In this document: piece after piece, positions 29,239-38,605 of the stretch
Position numbering within the stretch: the stretch's first letter is position 1
Layout of the letters: every line of letters starts with the position of its first letter
Assembly: GCF_013155295.1 (NCBI RefSeq)
Contig: NZ_JABJXT010000013.1
Coordinates: 62,001 to 126,000 of the forward strand
DNA from: Pseudogemmobacter hezensis
Lineage (GTDB): Bacteria; Pseudomonadota; Alphaproteobacteria; Rhodobacterales; Rhodobacteraceae
Length of the DNA: 64,000 nt
Direction of reading: 5' to 3'
Position numbers and translations under genes: made by a program
Notes under the pieces: generated by a model
Database searches by the model: none
Seen by the model: the letters and a program-made list of their open reading frames with translations, nothing else
Told to the model about the DNA's origin: nothing

Positions 29239-29267
29239 CTTGAATGGCCGCCCCCGCTTCCCCAGAT
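29239..29267 (+). promoter_or_regulatory. Likely heat-shock (RpoH, sigma-32) promoter of hsp20
   Basis: CTTGAA at 29239-29244 and CCCCAGAT at 29260-29267, separated by 15 bases, match the sigma-32 consensus (CTTGAA, 13-17 bases, CCCCATnT) except for one base. It lies about 98 bases before the hsp20 start and points towards it. Confidence 0.65.
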
Positions 29268-29364
29268 CACTGTCATGCCGGGTGCCAGAGTGGGCCCGGT
29301 GACAATGCCCGGCCCCGAGAAGGGGAGGGTTCAATCGTGACCATCGCTTCCCTGGAGGATGACT

Positions 29365-29838
29365 ATGCGTAACTTTGATTTTGCTCCGCTTTACCGCACC
29401 GCTGTCGGCTTTGACCGTGTGGCCGACCTGATGGACCGTGTGCTGTCCTCGGATGTGGCCCAGCCGGGCTATCCCCCCTATAACATTGAGAAAACCGCCG
29501 AAGACGCCTATCGCATCTCAATCGCGGTTGCAGGTTTCTCCCCTGAAGAGCTTTCGGTCGAGGTGCGCGATGGCAGCCTTTTTGTGACCGCCCGCAAGGC
29601 TGGTGACGAAAGCAGCCGCAGCTTCCTGCATCGTGGCATTGCGACCCGCGCCTTCGAGCGCCGCTTTGCGCTTGCTGATCATGTCCGCGTCGCGGGCGCC
29701 AGCCATGAGCTCGGCATGCTGCATATCGAGCTGACCCGCGAGATCCCCGAAGCGATGAAGCCCCGCCGGATTGAGATCAGCGGCAGCGAAAAGCCGGCGG
29801 CACCCGCACTTGAGGCTCGGGCCGAACAGATCAACTGA
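29365..29838 (+). CDS. Hsp20 small heat-shock protein (IbpA type)
   Basis: A 157-residue alpha-crystallin-type chaperone that binds unfolding proteins. The N-terminal FDFAPLYRTAVGFDRV block is typical of IbpA-like class A small heat-shock proteins, the alpha-crystallin domain spans about residues 36-130 (NIEKTAEDAYRISIAVAGF) and the C-terminal RRIEI carries the I-x-I motif. I chose the second ATG (29365) because GGAGG at 29354-29358 touches an ATG at 29359 but stands 6 bases before 29365. Confidence 0.92.
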   Translation: MRNFDFAPLYRTAVGFDRVADLMDRVLSSDVAQPGYPPYNIEKTAEDAYRISIAVAGFSPEELSVEVRDGSLFVTARKAGDESSRSFLHRGIATRAFERRFALADHVRVAGASHELGMLHIELTREIPEAMKPRRIEISGSEKPAAPALEARAEQIN

Positions 29839-29868
29839 GCCAAACCTTCCCTGAAACGACTCCACAAC

Positions 29869-29902
29869 AAACCGCCGCATCGGGATACCGTTGCGGCGGT
29901 TT
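29869..29902 (+). terminator. Intrinsic terminator after hsp20
   Basis: An 11-bp perfect stem (29869-29879 with 29892-29902), 12-base loop, followed by ACCTTTTC. It closes the hsp20 transcript 30 bases after its stop. Confidence 0.75.
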
Positions 29903-30205
29903 ACCTTTTCGCAGGCGCTGCCGCTGTCGCGATGGTCCTTGATCCGGGGCAGGGTGTCTGATGCGGGATCTGTCAGGCGGTGCCCTTCAAAGGATCAGAC
30001 GGCAGCGGCGAACAGCAAGATGCCGCGCTTCAATCTATGTGCGTCAGTCTATCCGCGACAGTTCATCCGCGACAGTCCATTCGCGACATGGGGGGGGGCT
30101 TTACGGGGCTGGCGCAGCGCGGAAATAGCCGGGCCTGTGAAACTGAAAGCATCTGCGATAAGCGCTTGACGCCCCCTGGCAAAAAACCTAATGAAACCGC
30201 ACGAC

Positions 30206-30281
30206 AGGGGTATAGCTCAGCTGGTAGAGCGACGGTCTCCAAAACCGTAGGTCGCGGGTTCGAGCCCTGCTGCCCCTGCCA
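30206..30281 (+). tRNA. tRNA-Trp (anticodon CCA)
   Basis: A 76-base cloverleaf: acceptor AGGGGTA with TGCCCCT, D arm GCTC/GAGC, anticodon loop CTCCAAA (anticodon CCA), T arm GCGGG/CCTGC with TTCGAGC, discriminator G and encoded CCA. In many alphaproteobacteria secE and nusG follow; here the 3' end is followed after 14 bases by the C-terminal end of a decayed tyrosine integrase, so the tRNA probably served as an attachment site. Confidence 0.95.
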
Positions 30282-30295
30282 ACAGAACCAGGGAT

Positions 30296-31265
30296 TTACG
30301 GTTCGCCCCTCCAAGCCAATACAGAGCAGATGGGAGGCCAGTTGGGAGTTTTTGTTCCCGACCTGTGTTTTTCCAGTTTCTGGATCGCGCTTTCTGCCAT
30401 GCGAGAATCACGGCTCAGATAGTGGGCGTCCAGGATCGCGCCAACGTCTTTCAGGCTGTGCCCGGTTATCGTTGCAATCTCAGCCTCAGAGCATCATGCG
30501 ACCGCAAGCCGCGTTTCGGCGGTGCCGCGCAGATCGTGGAATGTGAGGCCAGTCACCATCGAGGCGGCAACTGCCTTCCGCCAGCTCGCGCTGAACCCCA
30601 TGCTTGTCCATGCCGTTCCGGTGATCGTCGTCAGAATCGTCACAGCCGTTTTGGGCGTGGCGTCCAGCACGTCTTTCAGCGGCGCGCCGACAGGGATCAC
30701 CACGCGGTGCCCGGTCTTGCTCTGGCGCAGGCGGATATGGCTGCCGTCACAGGCCCCCCCCCCCAGGTCAGCCTGAGCAGATCACCCTGGCGCTGGCCGG
30801 TCCAGACCGCGAGGAACCAGGCCAGCCAAAGCCGGGGTGGCGCAGAGGCCCTGAACGCGGCTTCGCCGGCGTCCTGCCAGATGCTCTCTGCCCGCCCGCC
30901 GCGATAGACCTTTCCCGGCTTCTCGCAGGGGTTTGCAAGTGTGTGGCCCCGGTCATAGGTCCAGGCCAAGATTGAGGCGAAGGTGGCGAAGGTATAATCC
31001 GCCTGCGGACGCGATTTCAGCGCCATCTGGTCGCGCCATTCCAGGAACGCGGAGCGGGTGCGGCGATATCTCAGGGCGGGCAGTGAAAAATCCCCGAACT
31101 CGCGCTCGATCAGACGAATATGTTTGACGTAATCCTTGCGGGTGCGGTCGGCCAGATCGCCCCACTTTGTGGTCTCCTGATAAGCGTTCAGGATGCTCTG
31201 GATCGTCCCTGCGGGTTGTTGGGCCTTCTGGCGATATGCCTCGTCGTAGCAAGCCAGAAACTCGG
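30296..31265 (-). pseudogene. Decayed tyrosine integrase next to tRNA-Trp
   Basis: Read on the minus strand, a nearly complete phage-type tyrosine recombinase can be pieced together. The core-binding part starts at about 31262 (EFLACYDEAYRQKAQQPAG, different frame from the small gene overlapping it). The first catalytic Arg is in TGQRQGDLLRL, the HxxR box in TFHDLRGT and the second His plus Tyr in TITGHSLKDV and DAHYLSRD. Two lesions break it: an 11-base G tract (30754-30764) that shifts the frame by one, and an in-frame TGA at 30494-30496 in place of a usual glycine codon. The N terminus is missing or frame-shifted near 31260. The last residues end in TAA at 30296, beside the tRNA. Not expected to be active. 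Confidence 0.85.
30754..30764. repeat. Homopolymer tract of 11 C (G on the integrase strand)
   Basis: An 11-base run inside the integrase gene. With 11 G the frame is lost after LRLTW; with 12 (or 9) the downstream frame (DGSHIRLRQSKTGHRV) is restored. It could be a slippage site or a base-calling error. Confidence 0.85.
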
Positions 31266-31388
31266 CGCAAGATCCGGCTCGGACGCGCAGAGGCGTTCGG
31301 CATCATGCGCCAGTTTGAAAAGCTTCGGGCTGATCAGCAGCAGGCCCACGAAGCGGCTGCCAAGAACCTCTTCTGAAAGATCGCGCAT
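31188..31388 (-). CDS. Small hypothetical gene upstream of the decayed integrase
   Basis: A 66-residue frame with an ATG at 31388 that has an AAGGAA ribosome site at good distance. The first ~42 residues (MRDLSEEVLGSRFVG and following) look like a normal protein; the last ~24 are in the wrong frame for the integrase that overlaps them and are rich in Arg. It may be a truncated phage gene whose end was replaced, or the original integrase start after a frameshift. I recognise no family. Confidence 0.35.
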   Translation of the reverse strand: MRDLSEEVLGSRFVGLLLISPKLFKLAHDAERLCASEPDLAPSFWLATTRHIARRPNNPQGRSRAS

Positions 31389-31737
31389 AGTAATTCCTTC
31401 GGGCACCGGTAAGGGTGTCAATCATGATGATTGCTCTCTGACGTTGCGAAACGGTCACGGCAAAATTTTGACCCAATTGCGTTTCTGCGCACCTCAACCT
31501 TCAGTAAATGCGATCAGATCAGTGTTTTTTCGGGGTAAAGCACACGGTCGATGCCATCTCCACCGCGAGCTACTGCATGGCAGAGAAGAACTCATCACGC
31601 GAAGCAGCGCCCGCTGCCTGATCCTCGCTTCAAAATGGATGGCCGGGGCCGCGTCGATCTAGGTCACTTGATCCTCGTACATGGGTGCAGCATCGCGGCC
31701 TCTCACGACGCTCTGCACGGCTGCTCATGTGTGAAAT

Positions 31738-31824
31738 CCAGCCCCGATTCTCGATCCACGGGCCGGCAAGACCAAGACGGCATATCTCTGGACGCTGTTC
31801 CGGGACAGTTGCGGCTGGAGGGGT
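31738..31824 (+). mobile_element. IS66-family transposase fragment
   Basis: About 29 codons on the plus strand give PILDPRAGKTKTAYLW followed by TLFRD, which matches the conserved DDE-domain segment of IS66 TnpC transposases. The flanks do not continue the match, and no terminal repeats were found. The rest of 31400-32060 holds no gene I can support. Confidence 0.6.
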
Positions 31825-32073
31825 GGCGAGCTGCCCCGCACCGGAAGGTCTGGCAGTGCCTGCATTGGCAATATTCAGGCGTCGATGGACTTGTTTCAGG
31901 GGTTGCCACGAACCAGCGCTTTCAGAATTCCCGCAACTTAGCCTGTCTCGGATCTTGCCAAGATACACCGACAGGTTGTCAGATGCGGCAATGCCACCAG
32001 GTGGGCGCATTTTTACCATCGTGGATCTTTATGACCCCCTGGCCGCGCGACCATACGAAAGACATTTTTGACC

Positions 32074-35000
32074 ATGCCTGACCGCTCAGACCGATTGACG
32101 ACGAAAATTCTGGATGCCGCAAGGCGCAAGCTGCTTGAGACCGGGACGCGAAATCGGCTCATCCACGTCAATCGGGCCAACCAACGCGTCAATTGCCTTG
32201 GGATCATCAACGAGCGCTCTGATGATGTCTTTACGCTCTTGCGCGATGAGGGCAAGCGTATGCGCTTCAAGGCGACAGGTCGGGATCGTCGCAAAGACGA
32301 GGCTGAAGCCGAAGACCAGTTCGAGCTGCTGGCGACAGAGGCCGAAACCGACGCCCCAGCGGGACCGGAGCGTTATACCGACCAGTTCCTTGAAACGCCG
32401 CTTGGGCCCGAGGCGCAGGCGCGCAGGCTGCTGCGGCTGGCCAGCGATGCCCGCACGGCCGAGGAGGAACAGGGCCTCAACATCCTCTATCTGGCGCTTG
32501 GTTTCCTGAAATGGCGCGAGAGCGGCAGTTCTGATATCTGGCGCGAGGCGCCTTTGGTGCTTTTGCCGGTAGAACTGGTGCGAAATGAGCGCACATCGAC
32601 CTATGACATTCGCGCCCGCGAAGACGATATCACCACCAATTTGCCGCTGCAGGAACGGCTGCGTCAGGATTTCGGGATCATCCTGCCCGATATCGACGAA
32701 GGCGAGGATTGGAAGCCTTCGGCCTATTATGCGCAGGTCAGGGATGCAGTTTCCGGCCAGTCCGGATGGGCTGTGGATGCCGACGGGATGCAGCTTGGGT
32801 TCTTTTCGTTTGCCAAGCTTTTGATGCACCGGGATCTTGACCCGGCGTCGTGGCCTGACGGCGAGTTGACCGGAAACGATCTTCTGTCGGGCTTGCTGGC
32901 CGAAGGTTTCGACGGTGGCACATCGATATTCGGCCCCGAGGACAAGCTTGATGTGCTGCTTGATCCGGCGGATATCATTCAGGTCGTCGATGCCGATGCC
33001 TCGCAGACCAAGGTGATCGAAGAAGTCAGGCGCGGATCGAACCTCGTGGTTCAGGGACCGCCCGGGACCGGCAAGTCGCAGACCATTACCAACCTGATTG
33101 CGGCTGCCGCGCATGATGGCAAAAGCGTGCTTTTCGTGGCTGAGAAGATGGCCGCACTTTCGGTTGTGCATCATCGGCTGGTGCGCTCGGGCCTGCGCGA
33201 TGTCTGCCTCGAGCTGCACTCACGCAGCGCCAACAAAAAGGCCCTCGCGCAGGAACTGGGCCGGACCCTTATGGCCAGCGCAAGCGCGGTGCCAAATGTC
33301 GCCGATGCAGACGCTCTGCGCCAGGACCGCGATGCGCTGAACCGGATCTCGGATCTTCTGCACAAGCCATCAGGCCCACCATCAGGCCCAACGGGCGATA
33401 CCCCGTTCCGGGCGATGGCCGAGATCATCGGGCTGATCGGCAAGGGGGCGCAGCCGCCATCCATTCCATTGGATAATCTCGATAAGCTCAGTCTACCTCA
33501 GCGACGCACGGCGGCGCAGTCGATCAGCCGGTTTGTCGAGGCATTGGCCGTCATCGGCGCGCCCGAGGCCCATCCCTTCCGCGGTGTGCAGGACTATGAC
33601 CTTCAGCCGACCGACCTTTTGCGGCTTGAGGGCGATCTCTCGGCGGCCAGCACCGCTCTGAACGCACTTTTGACCGAAGGCGGACGCATCGGCGCAGAGT
33701 TGGCACGGCCAGCCCCACTGACACTCTCGGCAATAGACAACCTTGTGAAACTGCTCGAGGTTCTGGCATCCGCACCGGAGGCTGCGGCCAATGGCGTTAC
33801 GGACAGCCTATTCGAACGCGTTGGTCAGCCGCGCCTGAAAGAGGCGCTGTCAGCTGGAGCCGACTGGGCGCAAGCGCGCGCTGAGGCAGAGCCCCGCTTT
33901 GCCGATCAGGCATGGGCGACCGAGACGGGCAGCCTGCGTTCCGCGCTTGCGGCCGGGCAATCCTCATTCTGGGCGCGCCTCTTTGGACCTTACCGAAAGG
34001 CATCTGCATCCCTTGCCGGTTTGTTGCGTAACCCGCTGCCGAAATCGGCATCCGAGCGTCTGGATCTCATAGATCAGCTGGCATCTGTTCAGGGCCTCAG
34101 ACGGCGTCTTTCGGATGACGAGGCCTGGCTGCAGGCGACGCTCGGCGAAAACTGGCGCGGCGAGCGCACGGATTTTGCGGGAATTTCCAATCTGGCGGAC
34201 TGGCTGGAACAGGTGAAGTCAGCAGGTTTCGTCTCTGCGGGGGAGGCACTGTCTGCCCTGGCTGCAAGCAAGTCGCCCGCAGATCTTGCGCAAACCCTCA
34301 CGACCCAGGCCCGTGACTGTGAGGCAAAGGCCGCGAAGCCAATCGCAAGGCTGAAGCTGAACCTTGCTGAGGCAGAGCTTGGCGGCGATCTGCTTGAGGC
34401 CGATCTGGCTGAACTGGCCGCGGCCTTCGATGAGATGCGCACGGAAAGCTACAGCTATTCCGACTGGGCCGCGCTTGCCCGTGCCATGGCCAAGACGGTT
34501 GAGGCAGGCGCCGGCGATGTTATCGACGCGGTTGCGGATGGCAGGGTTCAGGCTGAGAAAGCGGTGGATGAATTCACCTATGGCTGTGCCGAGGCCCGCT
34601 GGAATGCCGCCCGCCAGGCAGAGCCGGAGCTTAGCCGCCTCGCGGGCCTTGATCGTCACGAGTTGGTGCGGATGTTCCAGGCAAAGGAACGCGCCCGCTT
34701 GAATGACGCGCAATCCCTGATCCTTGCCCGCCAGTTCGCGCAGATCCCGCGCGGCAGCATGGGTGAAATGGGGGTGATCCGCGGCGAGATCGGGCGCAAG
34801 AGCCGCCACAAGCCGATCCGCTGGGTGATGAAAAACGCGGGCTCGATGGTCCAGCGGATCAAGCCGGTCATGCTGATGAGCCCGATTTCCGTGGCCCAAT
34901 TCCTGCCGCCAGGCACCTTGACCTTCGATCTTCTGGTGATCGACGAGGCCTCGCAGATCCGCCCCGAAGATGCGCTTGGCGTCATCGCCCGTGCGCGCCA

Positions 35001-36792
35001 GATCGTCGTGGTCGGAGACCAAAAACAGCTTCCGCCGACCTCCTTCTTCGACCGCCTTGTCGACGAGGCCGATGACGCAGAGGAGGACGAGGATATGCCA
35101 GCCGGCGCCACGGCCGCCGATATGGAGAGCATCCTGTCGCTTTGCGAGGCGCGTGGTCTCCGTTCGCGAATGCTGGAATGGCATTACCGTTCGCGCGACC
35201 CTTCGCTGATCCGGGTCTCGAACGCCGAATTCTATGGCGACAACCTGGTGCTGCCGCCTTCGCCTTTGCAGCTTGACCCGAACTATGGGCTGAAATTTCG
35301 CCGTGTTCCTGGGGTTTATGCAAGGGGCAAAACCGGGACCGAGCGCGCAGGAACCAACAAGATCGAGGCCCAGCATGTCGTTAAAGCGGTGGCCGAACAT
35401 GCCCGCACCTGCCCTGACCTCTCGCTCGGGATCGTCGCGTTTTCAAAGGCACAATCCGATACGCTGACCGAGGCGCTTGAGTTTGAGCGGCGCAAGGATG
35501 CGGTCCTGGATGCCTTCCTGCGCGAAGGGCGTTCTGAGGGTGTTTTCGTGAAGAACATCGAAAACGTCCAGGGCGACGAGCGTGACGTGATCCTGATCTC
35601 GGTCGGATATGGCCCGACAGAGCCGAATGGCCGACTTACCTCGATGTCCTTCGGCCCGGTCAACGGCGAAGGTGGCGAGCGTCGCTTGAACGTGCTTTTC
35701 TCGCGCGCCAGGGTGCGCTGCGAGGTCTTTGCCTCGTTTGATCCCGGCGATATCGATCCCAGCCGTTCGACGCGTGTGGGGCCAAGGGTGCTTAAACGCT
35801 TCCTCGATTTCGCAAAGACCGGCGTTATCGAAGAGCGGGTTGTCACCTGCCTTGATGCCGACAGCCCCTTTGAAGAGGACGTCGCCAGCGTCATCCGGAG
35901 CCTCGGTTATGAGGCCGACCTTCAGGTCGGAACCGCAGGTTTCCGCATCGATATCGGCGTGCGCCACCCGGATCGCCCGGGCCAGTACATTGTGGCCGTC
36001 GAATGCGATGGCGCGGCCTATCACTCCGCCCTGTGGGCGCGCGAGCGCGATCGGTTGCGCCAGGACGTGCTGGAAGGCCTTGGCTGGAGCTTCCACCGGA
36101 TCTGGAGCACGGACTGGTTCCACCGCCGCGAGCAGGAAATCCGCCGCCTGGCCGATGCGCTGGCAGAAGCTAAGGACGCGAGCGCGGACGGGATTGCCGT
36201 GCGAGGTGCCAATACCGGCGGCTTCATCGCGCCGGTTTTGGAGGACGAAGCCCCTCCCGAGGCGATCGAAATCGGGCATCTGGAGCTGACAGCGCCCGCC
36301 TATATCCGTGCCGAGCTTTCGGTGCGCGCTTCCGTTGAGCCACATGAGGCACCCCAGGGCCAGATCGGGGATCTGATTGTCAGGATCGTCGATATCGAAG
36401 GCCCGATCCACGTCGATGAGCTTGCCCGCCGTATCACCGCGGCCTTTGGAAAGACGCGCACCGGGGCGCGGATCGTCGATACCACCATGCGCGCGCTGCA
36501 AGCCGTACAGAAGCGTAGCGACAATCGCCTGCGTCGGGTTGGTGAGTTTGTGCTGAACGAGGAGCAGCTTGCCACGCCGCCCGTCCGTGATCGGCGGGCC
36601 GAAACGGGTGCCATCCTGAAAGCCGAATACCTGTCGCCGATGGAGATCGCGGCCGCCGCCGCACGGATAAAGGCAGAAAGCGGCCTCATGCCGCCCGAGG
36701 AAATGACGCGCGCTGTGGCACGGCTGTTGGGTTTCCAACGCGTGGGGCCTGACCTTTCGGCCGCAATTCTGGCGATCATCTTGGCCGAATAG
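32074..36792 (+). CDS. DUF4011-helicase-Vsr-like nuclease protein (single-gene defence candidate, Hhe type)
   Basis: A 1572-residue multidomain protein, complete. An N-terminal DUF4011 domain (about residues 10-260, beginning KILDAARRKLLETGTRNRL) precedes a superfamily 1 helicase: Walker A GPPGTGKS at 328-335, DEAS Walker B near 956-959 and GDQKQLPP after it, with long coiled segments between. Residues about 1265-1370 are a Vsr/PD-(D/E)xK-like nuclease (MTES_1575 type): D in FRIDIGV near 1290 and the ECDG motif at 1310-1313. A DUF3320-like region lies near 1415-1500. This order matches a DUF4011-helicase-Vsr protein reported as phage-protective (called Hhe). ATG 32074 was preferred to a TTG at 32068; the ribosome site is weak. 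It lies between two decayed integrases and two tRNAs, which fits a defence-island gene. It ends in TAG. Confidence 0.88.
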   Translation: MPDRSDRLTTKILDAARRKLLETGTRNRLIHVNRANQRVNCLGIINERSDDVFTLLRDEGKRMRFKATGRDRRKDEAEAEDQFELLATEAETDAPAGPERYTDQFLETPLGPEAQARRLLRLASDARTAEEEQGLNILYLALGFLKWRESGSSDIWREAPLVLLPVELVRNERTSTYDIRAREDDITTNLPLQERLRQDFGIILPDIDEGEDWKPSAYYAQVRDAVSGQSGWAVDADGMQLGFFSFAKLLMHRDLDPASWPDGELTGNDLLSGLLAEGFDGGTSIFGPEDKLDVLLDPADIIQVVDADASQTKVIEEVRRGSNLVVQGPPGTGKSQTITNLIAAAAHDGKSVLFVAEKMAALSVVHHRLVRSGLRDVCLELHSRSANKKALAQELGRTLMASASAVPNVADADALRQDRDALNRISDLLHKPSGPPSGPTGDTPFRAMAEIIGLIGKGAQPPSIPLDNLDKLSLPQRRTAAQSISRFVEALAVIGAPEAHPFRGVQDYDLQPTDLLRLEGDLSAASTALNALLTEGGRIGAELARPAPLTLSAIDNLVKLLEVLASAPEAAANGVTDSLFERVGQPRLKEALSAGADWAQARAEAEPRFADQAWATETGSLRSALAAGQSSFWARLFGPYRKASASLAGLLRNPLPKSASERLDLIDQLASVQGLRRRLSDDEAWLQATLGENWRGERTDFAGISNLADWLEQVKSAGFVSAGEALSALAASKSPADLAQTLTTQARDCEAKAAKPIARLKLNLAEAELGGDLLEADLAELAAAFDEMRTESYSYSDWAALARAMAKTVEAGAGDVIDAVADGRVQAEKAVDEFTYGCAEARWNAARQAEPELSRLAGLDRHELVRMFQAKERARLNDAQSLILARQFAQIPRGSMGEMGVIRGEIGRKSRHKPIRWVMKNAGSMVQRIKPVMLMSPISVAQFLPPGTLTFDLLVIDEASQIRPEDALGVIARARQIVVVGDQKQLPPTSFFDRLVDEADDAEEDEDMPAGATAADMESILSLCEARGLRSRMLEWHYRSRDPSLIRVSNAEFYGDNLVLPPSPLQLDPNYGLKFRRVPGVYARGKTGTERAGTNKIEAQHVVKAVAEHARTCPDLSLGIVAFSKAQSDTLTEALEFERRKDAVLDAFLREGRSEGVFVKNIENVQGDERDVILISVGYGPTEPNGRLTSMSFGPVNGEGGERRLNVLFSRARVRCEVFASFDPGDIDPSRSTRVGPRVLKRFLDFAKTGVIEERVVTCLDADSPFEEDVASVIRSLGYEADLQVGTAGFRIDIGVRHPDRPGQYIVAVECDGAAYHSALWARERDRLRQDVLEGLGWSFHRIWSTDWFHRREQEIRRLADALAEAKDASADGIAVRGANTGGFIAPVLEDEAPPEAIEIGHLELTAPAYIRAELSVRASVEPHEAPQGQIGDLIVRIVDIEGPIHVDELARRITAAFGKTRTGARIVDTTMRALQAVQKRSDNRLRRVGEFVLNEEQLATPPVRDRRAETGAILKAEYLSPMEIAAAAARIKAESGLMPPEEMTRAVARLLGFQRVGPDLSAAILAIILAE

Positions 36793-36817
36793 CGGCGGCA
36801 CCCGCATATCATCGTGG

Positions 36818-36842
36818 TCCGTCCGGAAATCAGGCGGACGGA
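36818..36842 (+). terminator. Hairpin after the defence helicase gene
   Basis: An 8-bp perfect stem (36818-36825 with 36835-36842) and a 9-base loop 26 bases after the stop codon. No T run follows, so it may be a weak or factor-dependent terminator. Confidence 0.5.
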
Positions 36843-36984
36843 TCACGAAGAGCCCTCGGCCTGTAGCGCGTTCAGGATCCCACGCAAGGTGCGCGCTCAC
36901 CTCACGGATCAGACTTCTTCCTCATCAAGCTCCTCGCCCTCTTCAAACTCTCTGCCCGAATAGACCGCCTTGCCCATTCCGCCC

Positions 36985-37127
36985 GCATCTGACGACGCAG
37001 ATCAACCCCGAGGCAGATGCGCGTGCCGACTATGGCACATGGGTCACCCGCAATGTGGCCTATCTGCGGGGGCTTTTCGGCGATCAACTCATCAGCGTGA
37101 TCGAACATAGCGATGAAGAGCACCCAT
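36985..37127 (+). pseudogene. Plasmid relaxase/mobilisation protein fragment
   Basis: In the frame starting ACGCAGATC, about 46 codons give RADYGTWVTRNVAYLRGLFG and then LISVIEHSDEEHP. The VIEHSDE(x)HPH pattern is the strand-transfer/metal motif region of Pre/Mob-type relaxases, where histidines of HPH(I/L)H would follow. The match stops at about 37127, exactly where a capsid frame takes over, so this is an internal fragment joined to unrelated sequence. Confidence 0.6.
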
Positions 37128-37967
37128 CACGCCGGGGAGTCGTTCATCGACGCGCTGCGCCCCGAGGTGCAGGTCATGAACTTGGGCGCGACCGTGCTTC
37201 AGGGCCTTGTTGAAAACGTCAGCATCCCGCGCATGGTGTCGGGTCCCTCGGCCGAATGGGTGGCTGAAAACAGCGCTGTGACAGAATCCGACCCCGTGTT
37301 CGACTCGGTTTCGCTTACGCTGCACCAGCTTGCGGCCCGCACCCAAGTCAGCCGCAAGGTGCTGAAGCAGAGTTTGCCCGGAATTGACGCGTTGCTTCAG
37401 GCGGACCTTCGGAAAGCAATTGCCGTGGCGCTGGACGATGCAGCCGTCAACGGCAGCGGTGTCGCGCCGGAACCCCGTGGCATCCTTGCCACCTCTGGCA
37501 TTGGCAGCGTGGCCTTGGGGACCAATGGTGCCGCGCTGGCCTTCCCGAAGATCGCCGCTCTCATGGCCGAGGTTGAGGGCGAGAACGTGTCCGGCACCTC
37601 TTACGGCTGGCTCATGTCGCACAAGCTGAAGGCCGCGCTTATGTCGCAACTGACCGCAGACGCGGCGGTGGACATGATCCTTCAGAACACCGCAACGGCG
37701 GGCTGGCAGATCGCTGGTTACAAAGCCGCGTTTTCCTCGCTGGTGCCGTCGAATGGCACCAAGGGCACCGGAACCGGCCTCTCGACGCTGATCTTCGGCA
37801 ACTGGTCGGACCTGATTATCGGACAGTGGGGCGGAATTGACTTGGTTGTGGACAATGTGACGGAAGCGGCCAAAGGGGGCGTCCGTCTGATCGCATGGTC
37901 CGAGTGGGATATTGCCACCCGGCATCCCCAGTCTTTCGCCAAGGTTACTGACGCCGTGACCGCCTGA
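37113..37967 (+). pseudogene. HK97-type phage major capsid protein, N-terminally truncated
   Basis: The frame from 37113 has an ATG, but similarity to capsid proteins starts only at ESFIDALRPEVQVMNLGA (about residue 9). The HK97 fold then runs to the end: IPRMVSGPSAEWVAEN, SRKVLKQSLPGIDALLQADL, GSGVAPEPRGIL and the C-terminal DIATRHPQSFAKV. The N-terminal scaffold/delta domain is absent, and no portal, protease or terminase gene is nearby. It is a remnant, probably not translated usefully, although its frame is open for 284 codons. Confidence 0.8.
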
Positions 37968-38034
37968 CCGACGCTACACCCGCCCTTTCACGGTGAGCGG
38001 ATACGGGTAACGGTGATGTTGGTCTAATAGCGAA

Positions 38035-38060
38035 AAGCGCGTCCCTCACGGGGCGCGCTT
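38035..38060 (+). terminator. Hairpin after the capsid remnant
   Basis: A 7-bp perfect stem (38035-38041 with 38054-38060) with a 12-base loop, flanked by A residues on the left and TTA on the right. It may be the old terminator of the phage structural gene or of the opposite strand. Confidence 0.5.
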
Positions 38061-38242
38061 ACCCATTCCGGCCTTCTCCGCCTGCGACGGTGGGACCGGG
38101 CGGCCGTTCAGGTTCATCCGTGCCGCCCCTCTGAAGAAAAGTCGCTTCGAAAGAAAATGTCGTGTTGACGGATAAGATTGGTCGAGCGAACGTTGGACCT
38201 GCCTTGTGGTGGGCTGTCTAACCATTTGATAAGGAGGAGGAA

Positions 38243-38605
38243 ATGCTCGCGGCACCTGGTATGACCAACGAAACCTTGGCGCTGGCCGTGTTTGCCATGG
38301 GGGTGCATTGTTCCGTGCCTCTCATGGATGACGACGACGACATTGAAAACGCTGAAGATGTGCGGGGCTGGTTTGATTTATCCGTCGAGGCGTCACGGAT
38401 CGGCACGACGCCCGATGCACTGCGGCGGGGCTTCGACTCGGCGTCTTCGCTGGGGCGTCTGCACGTTGCGGAAGCCGCTGGACAGCCTCTCCGCATCTAT
38501 GCGGAAATGGCGACCGATCTGCGGCGCGTTTCCGGCTTTGGCAGCGCCACGATACGCTCCGCGATGGCACGGTGGCTGGCCGCGCGGGATCAGATGCGAG
38601 GGTAA
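38243..38605 (+). CDS. Small hypothetical protein in the island
   Basis: A 120-residue protein with a very good ribosome site (AAGGAGGAGG, 38231-38240) in front of ATG 38243. An acidic run DDDDD lies near residues 29-33. No signal peptide is evident. The pattern FDLSVEASRIGTTPDALRRGF in the middle and SGFGSATIRSAMARWL near the C terminus look helical and could bind nucleic acid, but I recognise no family. Its position upstream of a decayed excisionase-like gene and integrase suggests a phage or island gene. Confidence 0.6.
   Translation: MLAAPGMTNETLALAVFAMGVHCSVPLMDDDDDIENAEDVRGWFDLSVEASRIGTTPDALRRGFDSASSLGRLHVAEAAGQPLRIYAEMATDLRRVSGFGSATIRSAMARWLAARDQMRG

Noticed and set aside
37113-37967. 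Intact phage or capsid-based system around the HK97 capsid gene
   Set aside because: The capsid lacks its N-terminal part, and no portal, terminase, protease or encapsulated cargo gene is near. An encapsulin-like function is not supported.
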